In this document: positions 10,371 through 24,629 of the stretch, piece after piece | Numbering within the stretch: position 1 is the first letter of the stretch | Layout of the letters: the number at the start of each line of letters is the position of its first letter | Assembly (NCBI GenBank): GCA_033782935.1 | Contig: JAWQEG010000135.1 | Location: 2,296,501 to 2,360,500, forward strand | Direction of reading: 5' to 3' | Length of the DNA stretch: 64,000 nt | DNA from: Petrolisthes cinctipes | Taxonomy: Eukaryota > Arthropoda > Malacostraca > Decapoda > Porcellanidae | Notes under the pieces: generated by a model | The model's database searches: none | What the model was told of the DNA's origin: nothing | Seen by the model: the letters and a program-made list of their open reading frames with translations, nothing else | Program-made: the position numbers and the translations under genes

Positions 10371-13361
10371 AGCATGTTTTTAGCCTATATTTTGAAAATA
10401 TTCTAGCACTGAGTAGGCATGTACAGATTGCTTCTGGGACCCCAAAATATTGAATTTTCGGGTGTTTTGAGCCTGAATTTGAGATATAAACGGGTACAGA
10501 GGATACATGCACATATTGACTTTGGGCACCAAAAATATCGATTTTCAGCATATTTTGGGCCTGAATTTTGAAAATACTCTAACACGGAATAGGCATGTAC
10601 AGATTGCTTCTGGGACCCCAAAATATCGAATTTTCGGGTGTTTTGAGCCTGAATTTGAAATATAAACGGGTACTGAAGATGCATGCACATATCGACTTTT
10701 GTGCACCTAAAAGATCGATTTTCAGTATGTTTTGAGCATGTATTTTGAAAATACTCTAACACGGAGTAGGCTTCTGGGACCCCTAAATATCGACTTTTCG
10801 GGTGTTTTGGGACTGAATTTGAGATATCGACTTTTTGGCACCTAAAAGATCGATTTTTAGCATGTTTTTAGCCTATATTTTGAAAATATTCTAGCACTGG
10901 GTAGGCATGTACAGATTGCTTCTGGGACCCAAAAATATTGAATTTTCGGGTGTTTTGAGGCTGAATTTGAGATATAAACGGGTACAGAAGATACATGCAC
11001 ATATTGACTTTGGGCACCAAAAATATCGATTTTCAGCATGTTTTGGGCCTGAATTTTGAAAATACTCTAACACGGAGTAGGCATGTACAGATCGCTTCTG
11101 GGACCCCAAAATATCGAATTTTCGGGTGTTTAGGGCCAGAATTTGAGATATAAACGGGTACAGAAGATGCATGCACATATCGACTTTTGGGCACCTAAAA
11201 GATCGATTTTCAGTATGTTTTTGGCCTGTATTTTGAAAATACTCTAACACGGAGTAGGCATGTACAGATACCTTCTGGGACCTCTAAATATCGAATTTTC
11301 GGGTGTTTTAGGACTGAATTTGAGATATCGATTTTTTGGCACCTAAAATGTCGATATTTAGCATGTTTTTAGCCTATATTTTGAAAATATTCTAGCACTG
11401 TGTAGGCATGTACAGATTGCTTCTGGGACCCCAAAATATTGAATTTTCGGGTGTTTTGAGCCTGAATTTGAGATATAAACGGGTACAGAAGATACATGCA
11501 CATATTGACTTTGGGCATCTAAAATATCGATTTTCAGCATGTTTTGGGCCTGTATTTTGAAAATACTCTAACACTGAGTAGGCATGTACAGATTGCTTCT
11601 GGGACCCCAAAATATTGAATTTTCGGGTGTTTTGAGCCTGAATTTGAGATATAAACGGGTACTGAAGATGCATGCACATATCGACTTTTGTGCACCTAAA
11701 AGATCGATTTTCAGTATGTTTTGAGCATGTATTTTGAAAATACTCTAACACGGAGTAGGCATGAACAGATCGCTTCTGGGACCCCTAAATATCGAATTTT
11801 CGGGTGTTTGGGACTGAATTTGAGATATCGACTTTTTGGCACCTAAAAGATCGATTTTTAGCATGTTTTTAGCCTATATTTTGAAAATATTCTAGCACTG
11901 AGTAGGCATGTACAGATTGCTTCTGGGACCCCAAAATATTGAATTTTCGGGTGTTTTGAGCCTGAATTTGAGATATAAACGGGTACAGAAGATACATGCA
12001 CATATTGACTTTGGGCACCAAAAATATCGATTTTCAGCATGTTTTGGGCCTGAATTTTGAAAATACTCTAACACGGAGTAGGCATGTACAGATCGCTTCT
12101 GGGACCCCAAAATATCGAATTTTCGGGTGTTTAGGGCCAGAATTTGAGATATAAACGGGTACAGAAGATGCATGCACATATCGACTTTTGGGCACCTAAA
12201 AGATCGATTTTCAGTATGTTTTTGGCCTGTATTTTGAAAATACTCTAACACGCAGTAGGCATGTACAGATACCTTCTGGGACCTCTATATATCGAATTTT
12301 CGGGTGTTTTGGGACTGAATTTGAGATATCGATTTTTTGGCACCTAAAATGTCGATTTTTAGCATGTTTTTAGCCTATATTTTGAAAATATTCTAGCACT
12401 GTGTAGGCATGTACAGATTGCTTTTGGGACCCCAAAATATTGAATTTTCGGGTGTTTTGAGCCTGAATTTGAGATATAAACGGGTACAGAAGATACATGC
12501 ACATATTGACTTTGGGCATCTAAAATATCGATTTTCAGCATGTTTTGGGCCTGTATTTTGAAAATACTCTAACACTGTGTAGGCATGTACAGATTGCTTC
12601 TGGGACACCAAAATATTGAATTTTCGGGTGTTTTGAGCCTGAATTTGAGATATAAACGAGTACAGAAGATGCATGCACATATCGACTTTTGGGCACCTAA
12701 AAGATCGATTTCAGTATGTTTTTGGCTTGTATTTTGAAAATACTCTAACACGGAGTAGGCATGTACAGATACCTTCTGGGACCTCTAAATATCGAATTTT
12801 CGGGTGTTTTGGGACTGAATTTGAGATATCGATTTTTTGGCACCTAAAATGTCGATTTTTAGCATGTTTTTAGCCTATATTTTGAAAATATTCTAGCACT
12901 GTGTAGGCATGTACAGATTGCTTCTGGGACCCCAAAATATTGAATTTTCGGGTGTTTTGAGCCTGAATTTGAGATATAAACGGGTACAGAAGATACATGC
13001 ACATATTGACTTTGGGCACCAAAAATATCGATTTTCAGCATGTTTTGGGCCTGAATTTTGAAAATACTCTAACACGGAGTAGGCATGTACAGATCGCTTC
13101 TGGAACCCCAAAATATCGAATTTTCGGGTGTTTAGGGCCAGAATTTGAGATATAAACGGGTACAGAAGATGCATGCACATATCGACTTTTGGGCACCTAA
13201 AAGATCGATTTTCAGTATGTTTTTGGACTGAATTTTGAAAATACTCTAACACGGAGTAGGCATGTACAGATACCTTCTGGGACCTCTAAATATCGAATTT
13301 TAGGGTGTTTTGGGACTGAATTTGAGATATCGACTTTTTGGCACCTAAAAGATCGATTTGT
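10371..13361 (+). repeat. Super-HOR copy, short form (2,991 bp)
   Basis: HOR lengths are 488, 501, 500, 501, 500 and 501. The HOR types follow the same order as the 3,492-bp unit at 43,799, except that the first two types are fused: it opens with TTTGTAGC (type 1) but carries the CACGGAATAGG B monomer and 13-bp deletion of type 2. HORs from 10,859 to 13,863 match 44,788 to 47,792 at a constant offset of 33,929. Confidence 0.82.
12705..12716 (+). other. One-base deletion marker CGATTTCAG
   Basis: GATCGATTTCAGTATG has one T fewer than the usual GATCGATTTTCAGTATG. The variant marks HOR type 6 and recurs near 14,708, 46,634, 50,126, 56,610, 57,286, 60,778 and 63,957. It opens a 66-codon plus-strand reading frame, which I regard as a by-product and not a gene. 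Confidence 0.85.
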
Positions 13362-15364
13362 AGCATGTTTTTAGCCTATATTTTGAAAATATTCTAGCAC
13401 TGAGTAGGCATGTACAGATTGCTTCTGGGACCCCAAAATATTGAATTTTCGGGTGTTTTGAGCCTGAATTTGAGATATAAACGGGTACAGAGGATACATG
13501 CACATATTGACTTTGGGCATCTAAAATATCGATTTTCAGCATGTTCTGGGCCTGAATTTTGAAAATACTCTAACACGGAGTAGGCATGTACAGATTGCTT
13601 CAGGGACCCCAAAATATTAAATTTTCGGGTGTTTTGAGCCTGAATTTGAGATATAAACGGGTACTGAAGATGCATGCACATATCGACTTTTGTGCACCTA
13701 AAAGATCGATTTTCAGTATGTTTTGAGCATGTATTTTGAAAATACTCTAACACGGAGTAGGCATGTACAGATCGCTTATGGGACCCCTAAATATCGAATT
13801 TTCGGGTGTTTTGGGACTGAATTTGAGATATCGACTTTTTGGCACCTAAAAGATCGATTTTTAGCATGTTTTTAGCCTATATTTTGAAAATATTCTAGCA
13901 CTGAGTAGGCATGTACAGATTGATTCTGGGACCCCAAAATATTGAATTTTAGGGTGTTTTGAGCCTGAATTTGAGATATAAACGGGTACAGAGGATACAT
14001 GCACATATTGACTTTGGGCACCAAAAATATCGATTTTCAGCATATTTTGGGCCTGAATTTTGAAAATACTCTAACACGGAATAGGCATGTACAGATTGCT
14101 TCTGGGACCCCAAAATATCGAATTTTCAGGTGTTTTGAGCCTGAATTTGAGATATAAACGGGTACTGAAGATGCATGCACATATCGACTTTTGGGCACCT
14201 AAAAGATCGATTTTCAGTATGTTTTTGGCCTGTATTTTGAAAATACTCTAACACGGAGTAGGCATGTACAGATACCTTCTGGGACCTCTAAATATCGAAT
14301 TTTAGGGTGTTTTGGGACTGAATTTGAGATATCGATTTTTTAGCACCTAAAATGTCGATTTTTAGCATGTTTTTAGCCTATATTTTGAAAATATTCTAGC
14401 ACTGTGTAGGCATGTACAGATTGCTTTTGGGACCCCAAAATATTGTATTTTCGGGTGTTTTGAGCCTGAATTTGAGATATAAACGGGTACAGAAGATACA
14501 TGCACATATTGACTTTGGGCATCTAAAATATCGATTTTCAGCATGTTTTGGGCCTGTATTTTGAAAATACTCTAACACTGAGTAGGCATGTACAGATTGC
14601 TTCTGGGACCCCAAAATATTGAATTTTCGGGTGTTTTGAGCCTGAATTTGAGATATAAACGAGTACAGAAGATGCATGCACATATCGACTTTTGGGCACC
14701 TAAAAGATCGATTTCAGTATGTTTTTGGCTTGTATTTTGAAAATACTTTAACACGGAGTAGGCATGTACAGATACCTTCTGGGACCTCTAAATATCGAAT
14801 TTTCGGGTGTTTTGGGACTGAATTTGAGATATCGATTTTTTGGCACCTAAAATGTCGATTTTTAGCATGTTTTTAGCCTATATTTTGAAAATATTCTAGC
14901 ACTGTGTAGGCATGTACAGATTGCTTCTGGGACCCCAAAATATTGAATTTTCGGGTGTTTTGAGGCTGAATTTGAGATATAAACGGGTACAGAAGATACA
15001 TGCACATATTGACTTTGGGCACCAAAAATATCGATTTTCAGCATGTTTTGGGCCTGAATTTTGAAAATACTCTAACACGGAGTAGGCATGTACAGATCGC
15101 TTCTGGAACCCCAAAATATCGAATTTTCGGGTGTTTAGGGCCAGAATTTGAGATATAAACGGGTACAGAAGATGCATGCACATATCGACTTTTGGGCACC
15201 TAAAAGATCGATTTTCAGTATGTTTTTGGACTGAATTTTGAAAATACTCTAACACGGAGTAGGCATGTACAGATACCTTCTGGGACCTCTAAATATCGAA
15301 TTTTAGGGTGTTTTGGGACTGAATTTGAGATATCGACTTTTTGGCACCTAAAAGATCGATTTGT
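13362..15364 (+). repeat. Super-HOR copy, contracted (2,003 bp)
   Basis: HOR lengths are 501, 501, 500 and 501. It opens with the TTTGTAGC marker and types 1 and 2, then jumps near 14,200 into types 6 and 7. Compared with 47,291-50,782 it has lost about three HORs (the offset to the second half changes from 33,929 to 35,418, a step of 1,489). The junction lies where TTTTGTGCACC would be expected but TTTTGGGCACC is read, consistent with unequal exchange inside a C monomer. Confidence 0.8.
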
Positions 15365-18300
15365 AGCATGTTTTTAGCCTATATTTTGAAAATATTCTAG
15401 CACTGAGTAGGCATGTACAGATTGCTTCTGGGACCCCAAAATATTGAATTTTCGGGTGTTTTGAGCCTGAATTTGAGATATAAACGGGTACAGAGGATAC
15501 ATGCACATATTGAATTTGGGCATCTAAAATATCGATTTTCAGCATGTTCTGGGCCTGAATTTTGAAAATACTCTAACACGGAGTAGGCATGTACAGATTG
15601 CTTCAGGGACCCCAAAATATTAAATTTTCGGGTGTTTTGAGCCTGAATTTGAGATATAAACGGGTACTGAAGATGCATGCACATATCGACTTTTGTGCAC
15701 CTAAAAGATCGATTTTCAGTATGTTTTGAGCATGTATTTTGAAAATACTCTAACACGGAGTAGGCATGTACAGATCGCTTATGGGACCCCTAAATATCGA
15801 ATTTTCGGGTGTTTTGGGACTGAATTTGAGATATCGACTTTTTGGCACCTAAAAGATCGATTTTTAGCATGTTTTTAGCCTATATTTTGAAAATATTCTA
15901 GCACTGAGTAGGCATGTACAGATTGATTCTGGGACCCCAAAATATTGAATTTTAGGGTGTTTTGAGCCTGAATTTGAGATATAAACGGGTACAGAGGATA
16001 CATGCACATATTGACTTTGGGCACCAAAAATATCGATTTTCAGCATATTTTGGGCCTGAATTTTGAAAATACTCTAACACGGAATAGGCATGTACAGATT
16101 GCTTCTGGGACCCCAAAATATCGAATTTTCGGGTGTTTTGAGCCTGAATTTGAGATATAAACGGGTACTGAAGATGCATGCACATATCGACTTTTGTGCA
16201 CCTAAAAGATCGATTTTCAGTATGTTTTGAGCATGTATTTTGAAAATACTCTAACACGGAGTAGGCTTCTGGGACCCCTAAATATCGAATTTTCGGGTGT
16301 TTTGGGACTGAATTTGAGATATCGACTTTTTGGCACCTAAAAGATCGATTTTTAGCATGTTTTTAGCCTATATTTTGAAAATATTCTAGCACTGGGTAGG
16401 CATGTACAGATTGCTTCTGGGACACAAAAATATTGAATTTTCGGGTGTTTTGAGGCTGAATTTGAGATATAAACGGGTACAGAAGATACATGCACATATT
16501 GACTTTGGGCACCAAAAATATCGATTTTCAGCATGTTTTGGGCCTGAATTTTGAAAATACTCTAACACGGAGTAGGCATGTACAGATCGCTTCTGGGACC
16601 CCAAAATATCGAATTTTCGGGTGTTTAGGGCCAGAATTTGAGATATAAACGGGTACAGAAGATGCATGCACATATCGACTTTTGGGCACCTAAAAGATCG
16701 ATTTTCAGTATGTTTTTGGCCTGTATTTTGAAAATACTCTAACACGGAGTAGGCATGTACAGATACCTTCTGGGACCTCTAAATATCGAATTTTCGGGTG
16801 TTTTAGGACTGAATTTGAGATATCGATTTTTTGGCACCTAAAATGTCGATATTTAGCATGTTTTTAGCCTATATTTTGAAAATATTCTAGCACTGTGTAG
16901 GCATGTACAGATTGCTTCTGGGACCCCAAAATATTGAATTTTCGGGTGTTTTGAGCCTGAATTTGAGATATAAACGGGTACAGAAGATACATGCACATAT
17001 TGACTTTGGGCATCTAAAATATCGATTTTCAGCATGTTTTGGGCCTGTATTTTGAAAATACTCTAACACTGAGTAGGCATGTACAGATTGCTTCTGGGAC
17101 CCCAAAATATTGAATTTTCGGGTGTTTTGAGCCTGAATTTGAGATATAAACGGGTACTGAAGATGCATGCACATATCGACTTTTGTGCACCTAAAAGATC
17201 GATTTTCAGTATGTTTTGAGCATGTATTTTGAAAATACTCTAACACGGAGTAGGCATGTACAGATCGCTTCTGGGACCCCTAGATATCGAATTTTCGGGT
17301 GTTTGGGACTGAATTTGAGATATCGACTTTTTGGCACCTAAAAGATCGATTTTTAGCATGTTTTTAGCCTATATTTTGAAAATATTCTAGCACTACAGAT
17401 TGCTTTTGGGACCCCAAAATATTGAATTTTCGGGTGTTTTGAGCCTGAATTTGAGATATAAACGGGTACAGAAGATACATGCACATATTGACTTTGGGCA
17501 CCAAAAATATCGATTTTCAGCATGTTTTGGGCCTGAATTTTGAAAATACTCTAACACGGAGTAGGTATGTACAGATCGCTTCTGGGACCCCAAAATATCG
17601 AATTTTCGGGTGTTTAGGGCCAGAATTTGAGATATAAACGGATACAGAAGATGCATGCACATATCGACTTTTGGGCACCTAAAAGATCGATTTTCAGTAT
17701 GTTTTTGGCCTGTATTTTGAAAATACTCTAACACGGAGTAGGCATGTACAGATACCTTCTGGGACCTCTAAATATCGAATTTTAGGGTGTTTTGGGACTG
17801 AATTTGAGATATCGATTTTTTGGCACCTAAAATGTCGATTTTTAGCATGTTTTTAGCCTATATTTTGAAAATATTCTAGCACTGTGTAGGCATGTACAGA
17901 TTGCTTCTGGGACCCCAAAATATTGAATTTTCGGGTGTTTTGAGCCTGAATTTGAGATATAAACGGGTACAGAAGATACATGCACATATTGACTTTGGGC
18001 ACCAAAAATATCGATTTTCAGCATGTTTTGGGCCTGAATTTTGAAAATACTCTAACACGGAGTAGGCATGTACAGATCGCTTCTGGAACCCCAAAATATC
18101 GAATTTTCGGGTGTTTAGGGCCAGAATTTGAGATATAAACGGGTACAGAAGATGCATGCACATATCGACTTTTGGGCACCTAAAAGATCGATTTTCAGTA
18201 TGTTTTTGGACTGAATTTTGAAAATACTCTAACACGGAGTAGGCATGTACAGATACCTTCTGGGACCTCTAAATATCGAATTTTAGGGTGTTTTGGGACT

Positions 18301-18389
18301 GAATTTGAGATATCGACTTTTTGGCACCTAAAAGATCGATTTGTAGCATGTTTTAAGCCTATATTTTGAAAATATTCTAGCACTGAGTA
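15365..18389 (+). repeat. Super-HOR copy (2,980 bp to the next marker)
   Basis: HOR lengths are 501, 488, 501, 500, 489 and 501, then the next TTTGTAGC marker at about 18,340. The 489-bp unit at 17,355 has CACTACAGATTG, a 12-bp deletion. The block corresponds to 50,783-53,774, which has 2,992 bp and lacks that deletion, hence the offset step from 35,418 to 35,430. Confidence 0.82.
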
Positions 18390-21300
18390 GGCATGTACAG
18401 ATTGCTTCTGGGACCCCAAAATATTGAATTTTCGGGTGTTTTGAGCCTGAATTTGAGATATAAACGGGTACAGAGGATACATGCACATATTGACTTTGGG
18501 CATCTAAAATATCGATTTTCAGCATGTTCTGGGCCTGAATTTTGAAAATACTCTAACACGGAGTAGGCATGTACAGATTGCTTCAGGGACCCCAAAATAT
18601 TAAATTTTCGGGTGTTTTGAGCCTGAATTTGAGATATAAACGGGTACTGAAGATGCATGCACATATCGACTTTTGTGCACCTAAAAGATCGATTTTCAGT
18701 ATGTTTTGAGCATGTATTTTGAAAATACTCTAACACGGAGTAGGCATGTACAGATCGCTTATGGGACCCCTAAATATCGAATTTTCGGGTGTTTTGGGAC
18801 TGAATTTGAGATATCGACTTTTTGGCACCTAAAAGATCGATTTTTAGCATGTTTTTAGCCTATATTTTGAAAATATTCTAGCACTGAGTAGGCATGTACA
18901 GATTGATTCTGGGACCCCAAAATATTGAATTTTAGGGTGTTTTGAGCCTGAATTTGAAATATAAACGGGTACAGAGGATACATGCACATATTGACTTTGG
19001 GCACCAAAAATATCGATTTTCAGCATATTTTGGGCCTGAATTTTGAAAATACTCTAACACGGAATAGGCATGTACAGATTGCTTCTGGGACCCCAAAATA
19101 TCGAATTTTCGGGTGTTTTGAGCCTGAATTTGAGATATAAACGGGTACTGAAGATGCATGCACATATCGACTTTTGTGCACCTAAAAGATCGATTTTCAA
19201 TATGTTTTGAGCATGTATTTTGAAAATACTCTAACACGGAGTAGGCTTCTGGGACCCCTAAATATCGAATTTTCGGGTGTTTTGGGACTGAATTTGAGAT
19301 ATCGACTTTTTGGCACCTAAAAGATCGATTTTTAGCATGTTTTTAGCCTATATTTTGAAAATATTCTAGCACTGTACAGATTGCTTCTGGGACCCCAAAA
19401 TATTGAATTTTCGGGTGTTTTGAGCCTGAATTTGAGATATAAACGGGTACAGAAGATACATGCACATATTGACTTTGGGCATCTAAAATATCGATTTTCA
19501 GCATGTTTTGGGCCTGTATTTTGAAAATACTCTAACACTGAGTACAGATTGCTTCTGGGACCCCAAAATATTGAATTTTCGGGTGTTTTGAGCCTGAATT
19601 TGAGATATAAACGGGTACAGAAGATGCATGCACATATTGACTTTGGGCATCTAAAATATCGATTTTCAGCATGTTTTGGGCCTGTATTTTGAAAATACTC
19701 TAACACTGAGTAGGCATGTACAGATTGCTTCTGGGACCCCAAAATATTGAATTTTCGGGTGTTTTGAGCCTGAATTTGAGATATAAACGGGTACTGAAGA
19801 TGCATGCACATATCGACTTTTGTGCACCTAAAAGATCGATTTTCAATATGTTTTGAGCATGTATTTTGAAAATACTCTAACACGTAGTAGGCATGTACAG
19901 ATCGCTTCTGGGACCCCTAAATATCGAATTTTCGGGTGTTTTGGGACTGAATTTCAGATATCGACTTTTTGGCACCTAAAAGATCGATTTTTAGCATGTT
20001 TTTAGCCTATATTTTGAAAATATTCTAGCACTACAGATTGCTTTTGGGACCCCAAAATATTGAATTTTCGGGTGTTTTGAGCCTGAATTTGAGATATAAA
20101 CGGGTACAGAAGATACATGCACATATTGACTTTGGGCATCTGAAATATCGATTTTCAGCATGTTTTGGGCCTGTATTTTGAAAATACTCTAACACTGAGT
20201 AGGCATGTACAGATTGCTTCTGGGACCCCAAAATATTGAATTTTCGGGTGTTTTGAGCCTGAATTTGAGATATAAACGGGTACTGAAGATGCATGCACAT
20301 ATCGACTTTTGTGCACCTAAAAGATCGATTTTCAATATGTTTTGAGCATGTATTTTGAAAATACTCTAACACGGAGTAGGCATGTACAGATCGCTTCTGG
20401 GACCCCTAAATATCGAATTTTCGGGTGTTTTGGGACTGAATTTGAGATATCGACTTTTTGGCACCTAAAAGATCGATTTTTAGCATGTTTTTAGCCAATA
20501 TTTTGAAAATATTCTAGCACTGTACAGATTGCTTCTGGGACCCCAAAATATTGAATTTTCGGGTGTTTTGAGCCTGAATTTGAGATATAAACGGGTACAG
20601 AAGATACATGCACATATTGACTTTGGGCACCAAAAATATCGATTTTCAGCATGTTTTGGGCCTGAATTTTGAAAATACTCTAACACGGAGTAGGCATGTA
20701 CAGATCGCTTCTGGGACCCCAAAATATCGAATTTTCGGGTGTTTTGAGCCTGAATTTGAGATATAAACGGGTACTGAAGATGCATGCACATATCGACTTT
20801 TGTGCACCTAAAAGATCGATTTTCAGTATGTTTTGAGCATGTATTTTGAAAATACTCTAACACGGAGTAGGCATGTACAGATCGCTTCTGGGACCCCTAA
20901 ATATCGAATTTTCGGGTGTTTTGGGACTGAATTTGAGATATCGACTTTTTGGCACCTAAAAGATCGATTTTTAGCATGTTTTTAGCCTATATTTTGAAAA
21001 TATTCTAGCACTGTACAGATTGCTTCTGGGACCCCAAAATATTGAATTTTCGGGTGTTTTGAGCCTGAATTTGAGATATAAACGGGTACAGAAGATACAT
21101 GCACATATTGACTTTGGGCACAAAAAATATCGATATTCAGCATGTTTTGGGCCTGAATTTTGAAAATACTCTAACACGGAGTAGGCATGTACAGATCGCT
21201 TCTGGGACCCCAAAATATCGAATTTTCGGGTGTTTTGAGCCTGAATTTGAGATATAAACGTTTACTGAAGATGCATGCACATATCGACTTTTGTGCACCT

Positions 21301-21679
21301 AAAAGATCGATTTTCAGTATGTTTTGAGCATGTATTTTGAAAATACTCTAACACGGAGTAGGCATATACATATCGCTTCTGGGACCCCTAAATATAGAAT
21401 TTTCGGGTGTTTTGGGACTGAATTTGAGATATGGACTTTTTGGCACCTAAAAGATCGATTTTTAGCATGTTTTTAGCCTATATTTTGAAAATATTCTAGC
21501 ACTGTACAGATTGCTTCTGGGACCCCAAAATATTGAATTTTCGTTTTGAGCCTGAATTTGAGATATAAACGGGTACAGAAGATACATGCACATATTGACT
21601 TTGGGCACCAAAAATATCGATTTTCAGCATGTTTTGAGCATGTATTTTGAAAATACTCTAACACGGAGTAGGCATGTAC

Positions 21680-22180
21680 AGATCGCTTCTGGGACCCCTA
21701 AATATAGAATTTTCGGGTGTTTTGGGACTGAATTTGAGATATCGACTTTTTGGCACCTAAAATGTCGATATTTAGCATGTTTTTAGCCTATATTTTGAAA
21801 ATATTCTAGCACTGTGTAGGCATGTACAGATTGCTTCTGGGACCCCAAAATATTGAATTTTCGGGTGTTTTGAGCCTGAATTTGAGATATAAACGGGTAC
21901 AGAAGATACATGCACATATTGACTTTGGGCATCTAAAATATCGATTTTCAGCATGTTTTGGGCCTGTATTTTGAAAATACTCTAACACTGAGTAGGCATG
22001 TACAGATTGCTTCTGGGACCCCAAAATATTGAATTTTCGGGTGTTTTGAGCCTGAATTTGAGATATAAACGGGTACTGAAGATTCATGCACATATCGACT
22101 TTTGGGCACCTAAAAGATCGATTTTCAGTATGTTTTGAGCATGTATTTTGAAAATACTCTAACACGGAGTAGGCATGTAC
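21680..22180 (+). repeat. 501-bp HOR present only in duplication copy 1
   Basis: One HOR-length segment lies here but is missing from the second copy, where the equivalent of 21,690 is joined to that of 22,190 (near 30,790). The gain or loss is exactly 501 bp, as expected for out-of-register exchange between neighbouring HORs. The direction cannot be decided from these two copies. Confidence 0.8.
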
Positions 22181-23275
22181 AGATCGCTTCTGGGACCCCT
22201 AAATATCGAATTTTCGGGTGTTTGGGACTGAATTTGAGATATCGACTTTTTGGCACCTAAAAGATCGATTTTTAGCATGTTTTTAGCCTATATTTTGAAA
22301 ATTTTCTAGCACTGAGTAGGCATGTACAGATTGCTTCTGGGACCCCAAAATATTGAATTTTCGGGTGTTTTGAGCCTGAATTTGAGATATAAACGGGTAC
22401 AGAAGATACATGTACATATTGACTTTGGGCACCAAAAATATCGATTTTCAGCATGTTCTGGGCCTGAATTTTGAAAATACTCTAACACGGAGTAGGCATG
22501 TACAGATCGCTTCTGGGACCCCAAAATATCGAATTTTCGGGTGTTTAGGGCCAGAATTTGAGATATAAACGGGTACAGAAGATGCATGCACATATCGACT
22601 TTTGGGCACCTAAAAGATCGATTTTCAGTATGTTTTTGGCCTGTATTTTGAAAATACTCTAACACGGAGTAGGCATGTACAGATACCTTCTGGGACCTCT
22701 AAATATCGAATTTTCGGGTGTTTTGGGACTGAATTTGAGATATCGATTTTTTGGCACCTAAAATGTCGATTTTTAGCATGTTTTTAGCCTATATTTTGAA
22801 AATATTCTAGCACTGTGTAGGCATGTACAGATTGCTTCTGGGACCCCAAAATGTTGAATTTTCGGGTGTTTTGAGCCTGAATTTGAGATATAAACGGGTA
22901 CAGAAGATACATGCACATATTGACTTTGGGCATCTAAAATATCGATTTTCAGCATGTTTTGGGCCTGAATTTTGAAAATACTCTAACACGGAGTAGGCAT
23001 GTACAGATCGCTTCTGGGTCCCCAAAATATCGAATTTTCGGGTGTTTAGGGCCAGAATTTGAGATATAAACGGGTACAGAAGATGCATGCACATATCGAC
23101 TTTTGGGCACCTAAAAGATCGATTTTCAGTATGTTTTTGGCCTGTATTTTGAAAATACTCTAACACGGAGTAGGCATGTACAGATACCTTCTGAGACCTC
23201 TAAATATCGAATTTTCGGGTGTTTTGGGACTGAATTTGAGATATCGATTTTTTGGCACCTAAAATGTCGATTTTT

Positions 23276-24629
23276 AGCATGTTTTTAGCCTATATTTTGA
23301 AAATATTCTAGCACTGTGTAGGCATGTACAGATTGCTTCTGGGACCCCAAAATGTTGAATTTTCGGGTGTTTTGAGCCTGAATTTGAGATATAAACGGGT
23401 ACAGAAGATACATGCACATATTGACTTTGGGCATCTAAAATATCGATTTTCAGCATGTTTTGGGCCTGTATTTTGAAAATACTCTAACACTGAGTAGGCA
23501 TGTACAGATTGCTTCTGGGACCCCAAAATATTGAATTTTCGGGTGTTTTGAGCCTGAATTTGAGATATAAACGGGTACAGAAGATACATGCACATATTGA
23601 CTTTGGGCACCAAAAATATCGATTTTCAGCATGTTTTGGGCCTGAATTTTGAAAATACTCTAACACGGAGTAGGCATGTACAGATCGCTTCTGGGACCCC
23701 AAAATATCGAATTTTCGGGTGTTTAGGGCCAGAATTTGAGATATAAACGGGTACAGAAGATGCATGCACATATCGACTTTTGGGCACCTAAAAGATCGAT
23801 TTTCAGTATGTTTTTGGCCTGTATTTTGAAAATACTCTAACACGGAGTAGGCATGTACAGATACCTTCTGGGACCTCTAAATATCGAATTTTCGGGTGTT
23901 TTGGGACTGAATTTGAGATATCGATTTTTTGGCACCTAAAATGTCGATTTTTAGCATGTTTTTAGCCTATATTTTGAAAATATTCTAGCACTGTGTAGGC
24001 ATGTACAGATTGCTTCTGGGACCCCAAAATGTTGAATTTTCAGGTGTTTTGAGCCTGAATTTGAGATATAAACGGGTACAGAAGATACATGCACATATTG
24101 ACTTTGGGCATCTAATATATCGATTTTCAGCATGTTTTGGGCCTGTATTTTGAAAATACTCTAACACTGAGTAGGCATGTACAGATTGCTTCTGGGACCC
24201 CAAAATATTGAATTTTCGGGTGTTTTGAGCCTGAATTTGAGATATAAACGGGTACAGAAGATACATGCACATATTGACTTTGGGCACCAAAAATATCGAT
24301 TTTCAGCATGTTTTGGGCCTGAATTTTGAAAATACTCTAACACGGAGTAGGCATGTACAGATCGCTTCTGGGACCCCAAAATATCGAATTTTCGGGTGTT
24401 TAGGGCCAGAATTTGAGATATAAACGGGTACAGAAGATGCATGCACATATCGACTTTTGGGCACCTAAAAGATCGATTTTCAGTATGTTTTTTGCTTGTA
24501 TTTTGAAAATACTCTAACACGGAGTAGGCGTGTACAGATACCTTCTGGGACCTCTAAATATCGAATTTTCGGGTGTTTTGGGACTGAATTTGAGATATCG
24601 ATTTTTTGGCACCTAAAATGTCGATTTTT
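23276..24629 (+). repeat. Two consecutive 677-bp tetrameric HORs
   Basis: HOR starts at 23276, 23953 and 24630 are 677 bp apart, which is 501 plus one extra 176-bp monomer. The order is A, B, B-like, C. Both units share ATGTTGAATTTT in A. The second differs by TTTTCAGGTG and CTAATATATCG. The same pair appears at 31,876-33,229 in the duplicate. Confidence 0.85.

Noticed and set aside
12673..12873. Plus-strand 66-codon frame, repeated at 14,676, 46,602, 50,094, 56,578, 57,254 and 60,746
   Set aside because: It is opened by a one-base deletion in the repeat (CGATTTCAG) and has no feature of a gene.
19332..19883. Minus-strand open frame of 183 codons, and the many 119-codon frames like it on the minus strand
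   Set aside because: They follow the repeat. The 501-bp HOR is a multiple of three, so a frame that happens to lack stops reappears in every unit. Length changes track satellite indels, there is no start context or recognisable domain, and near-identical copies fill the array.
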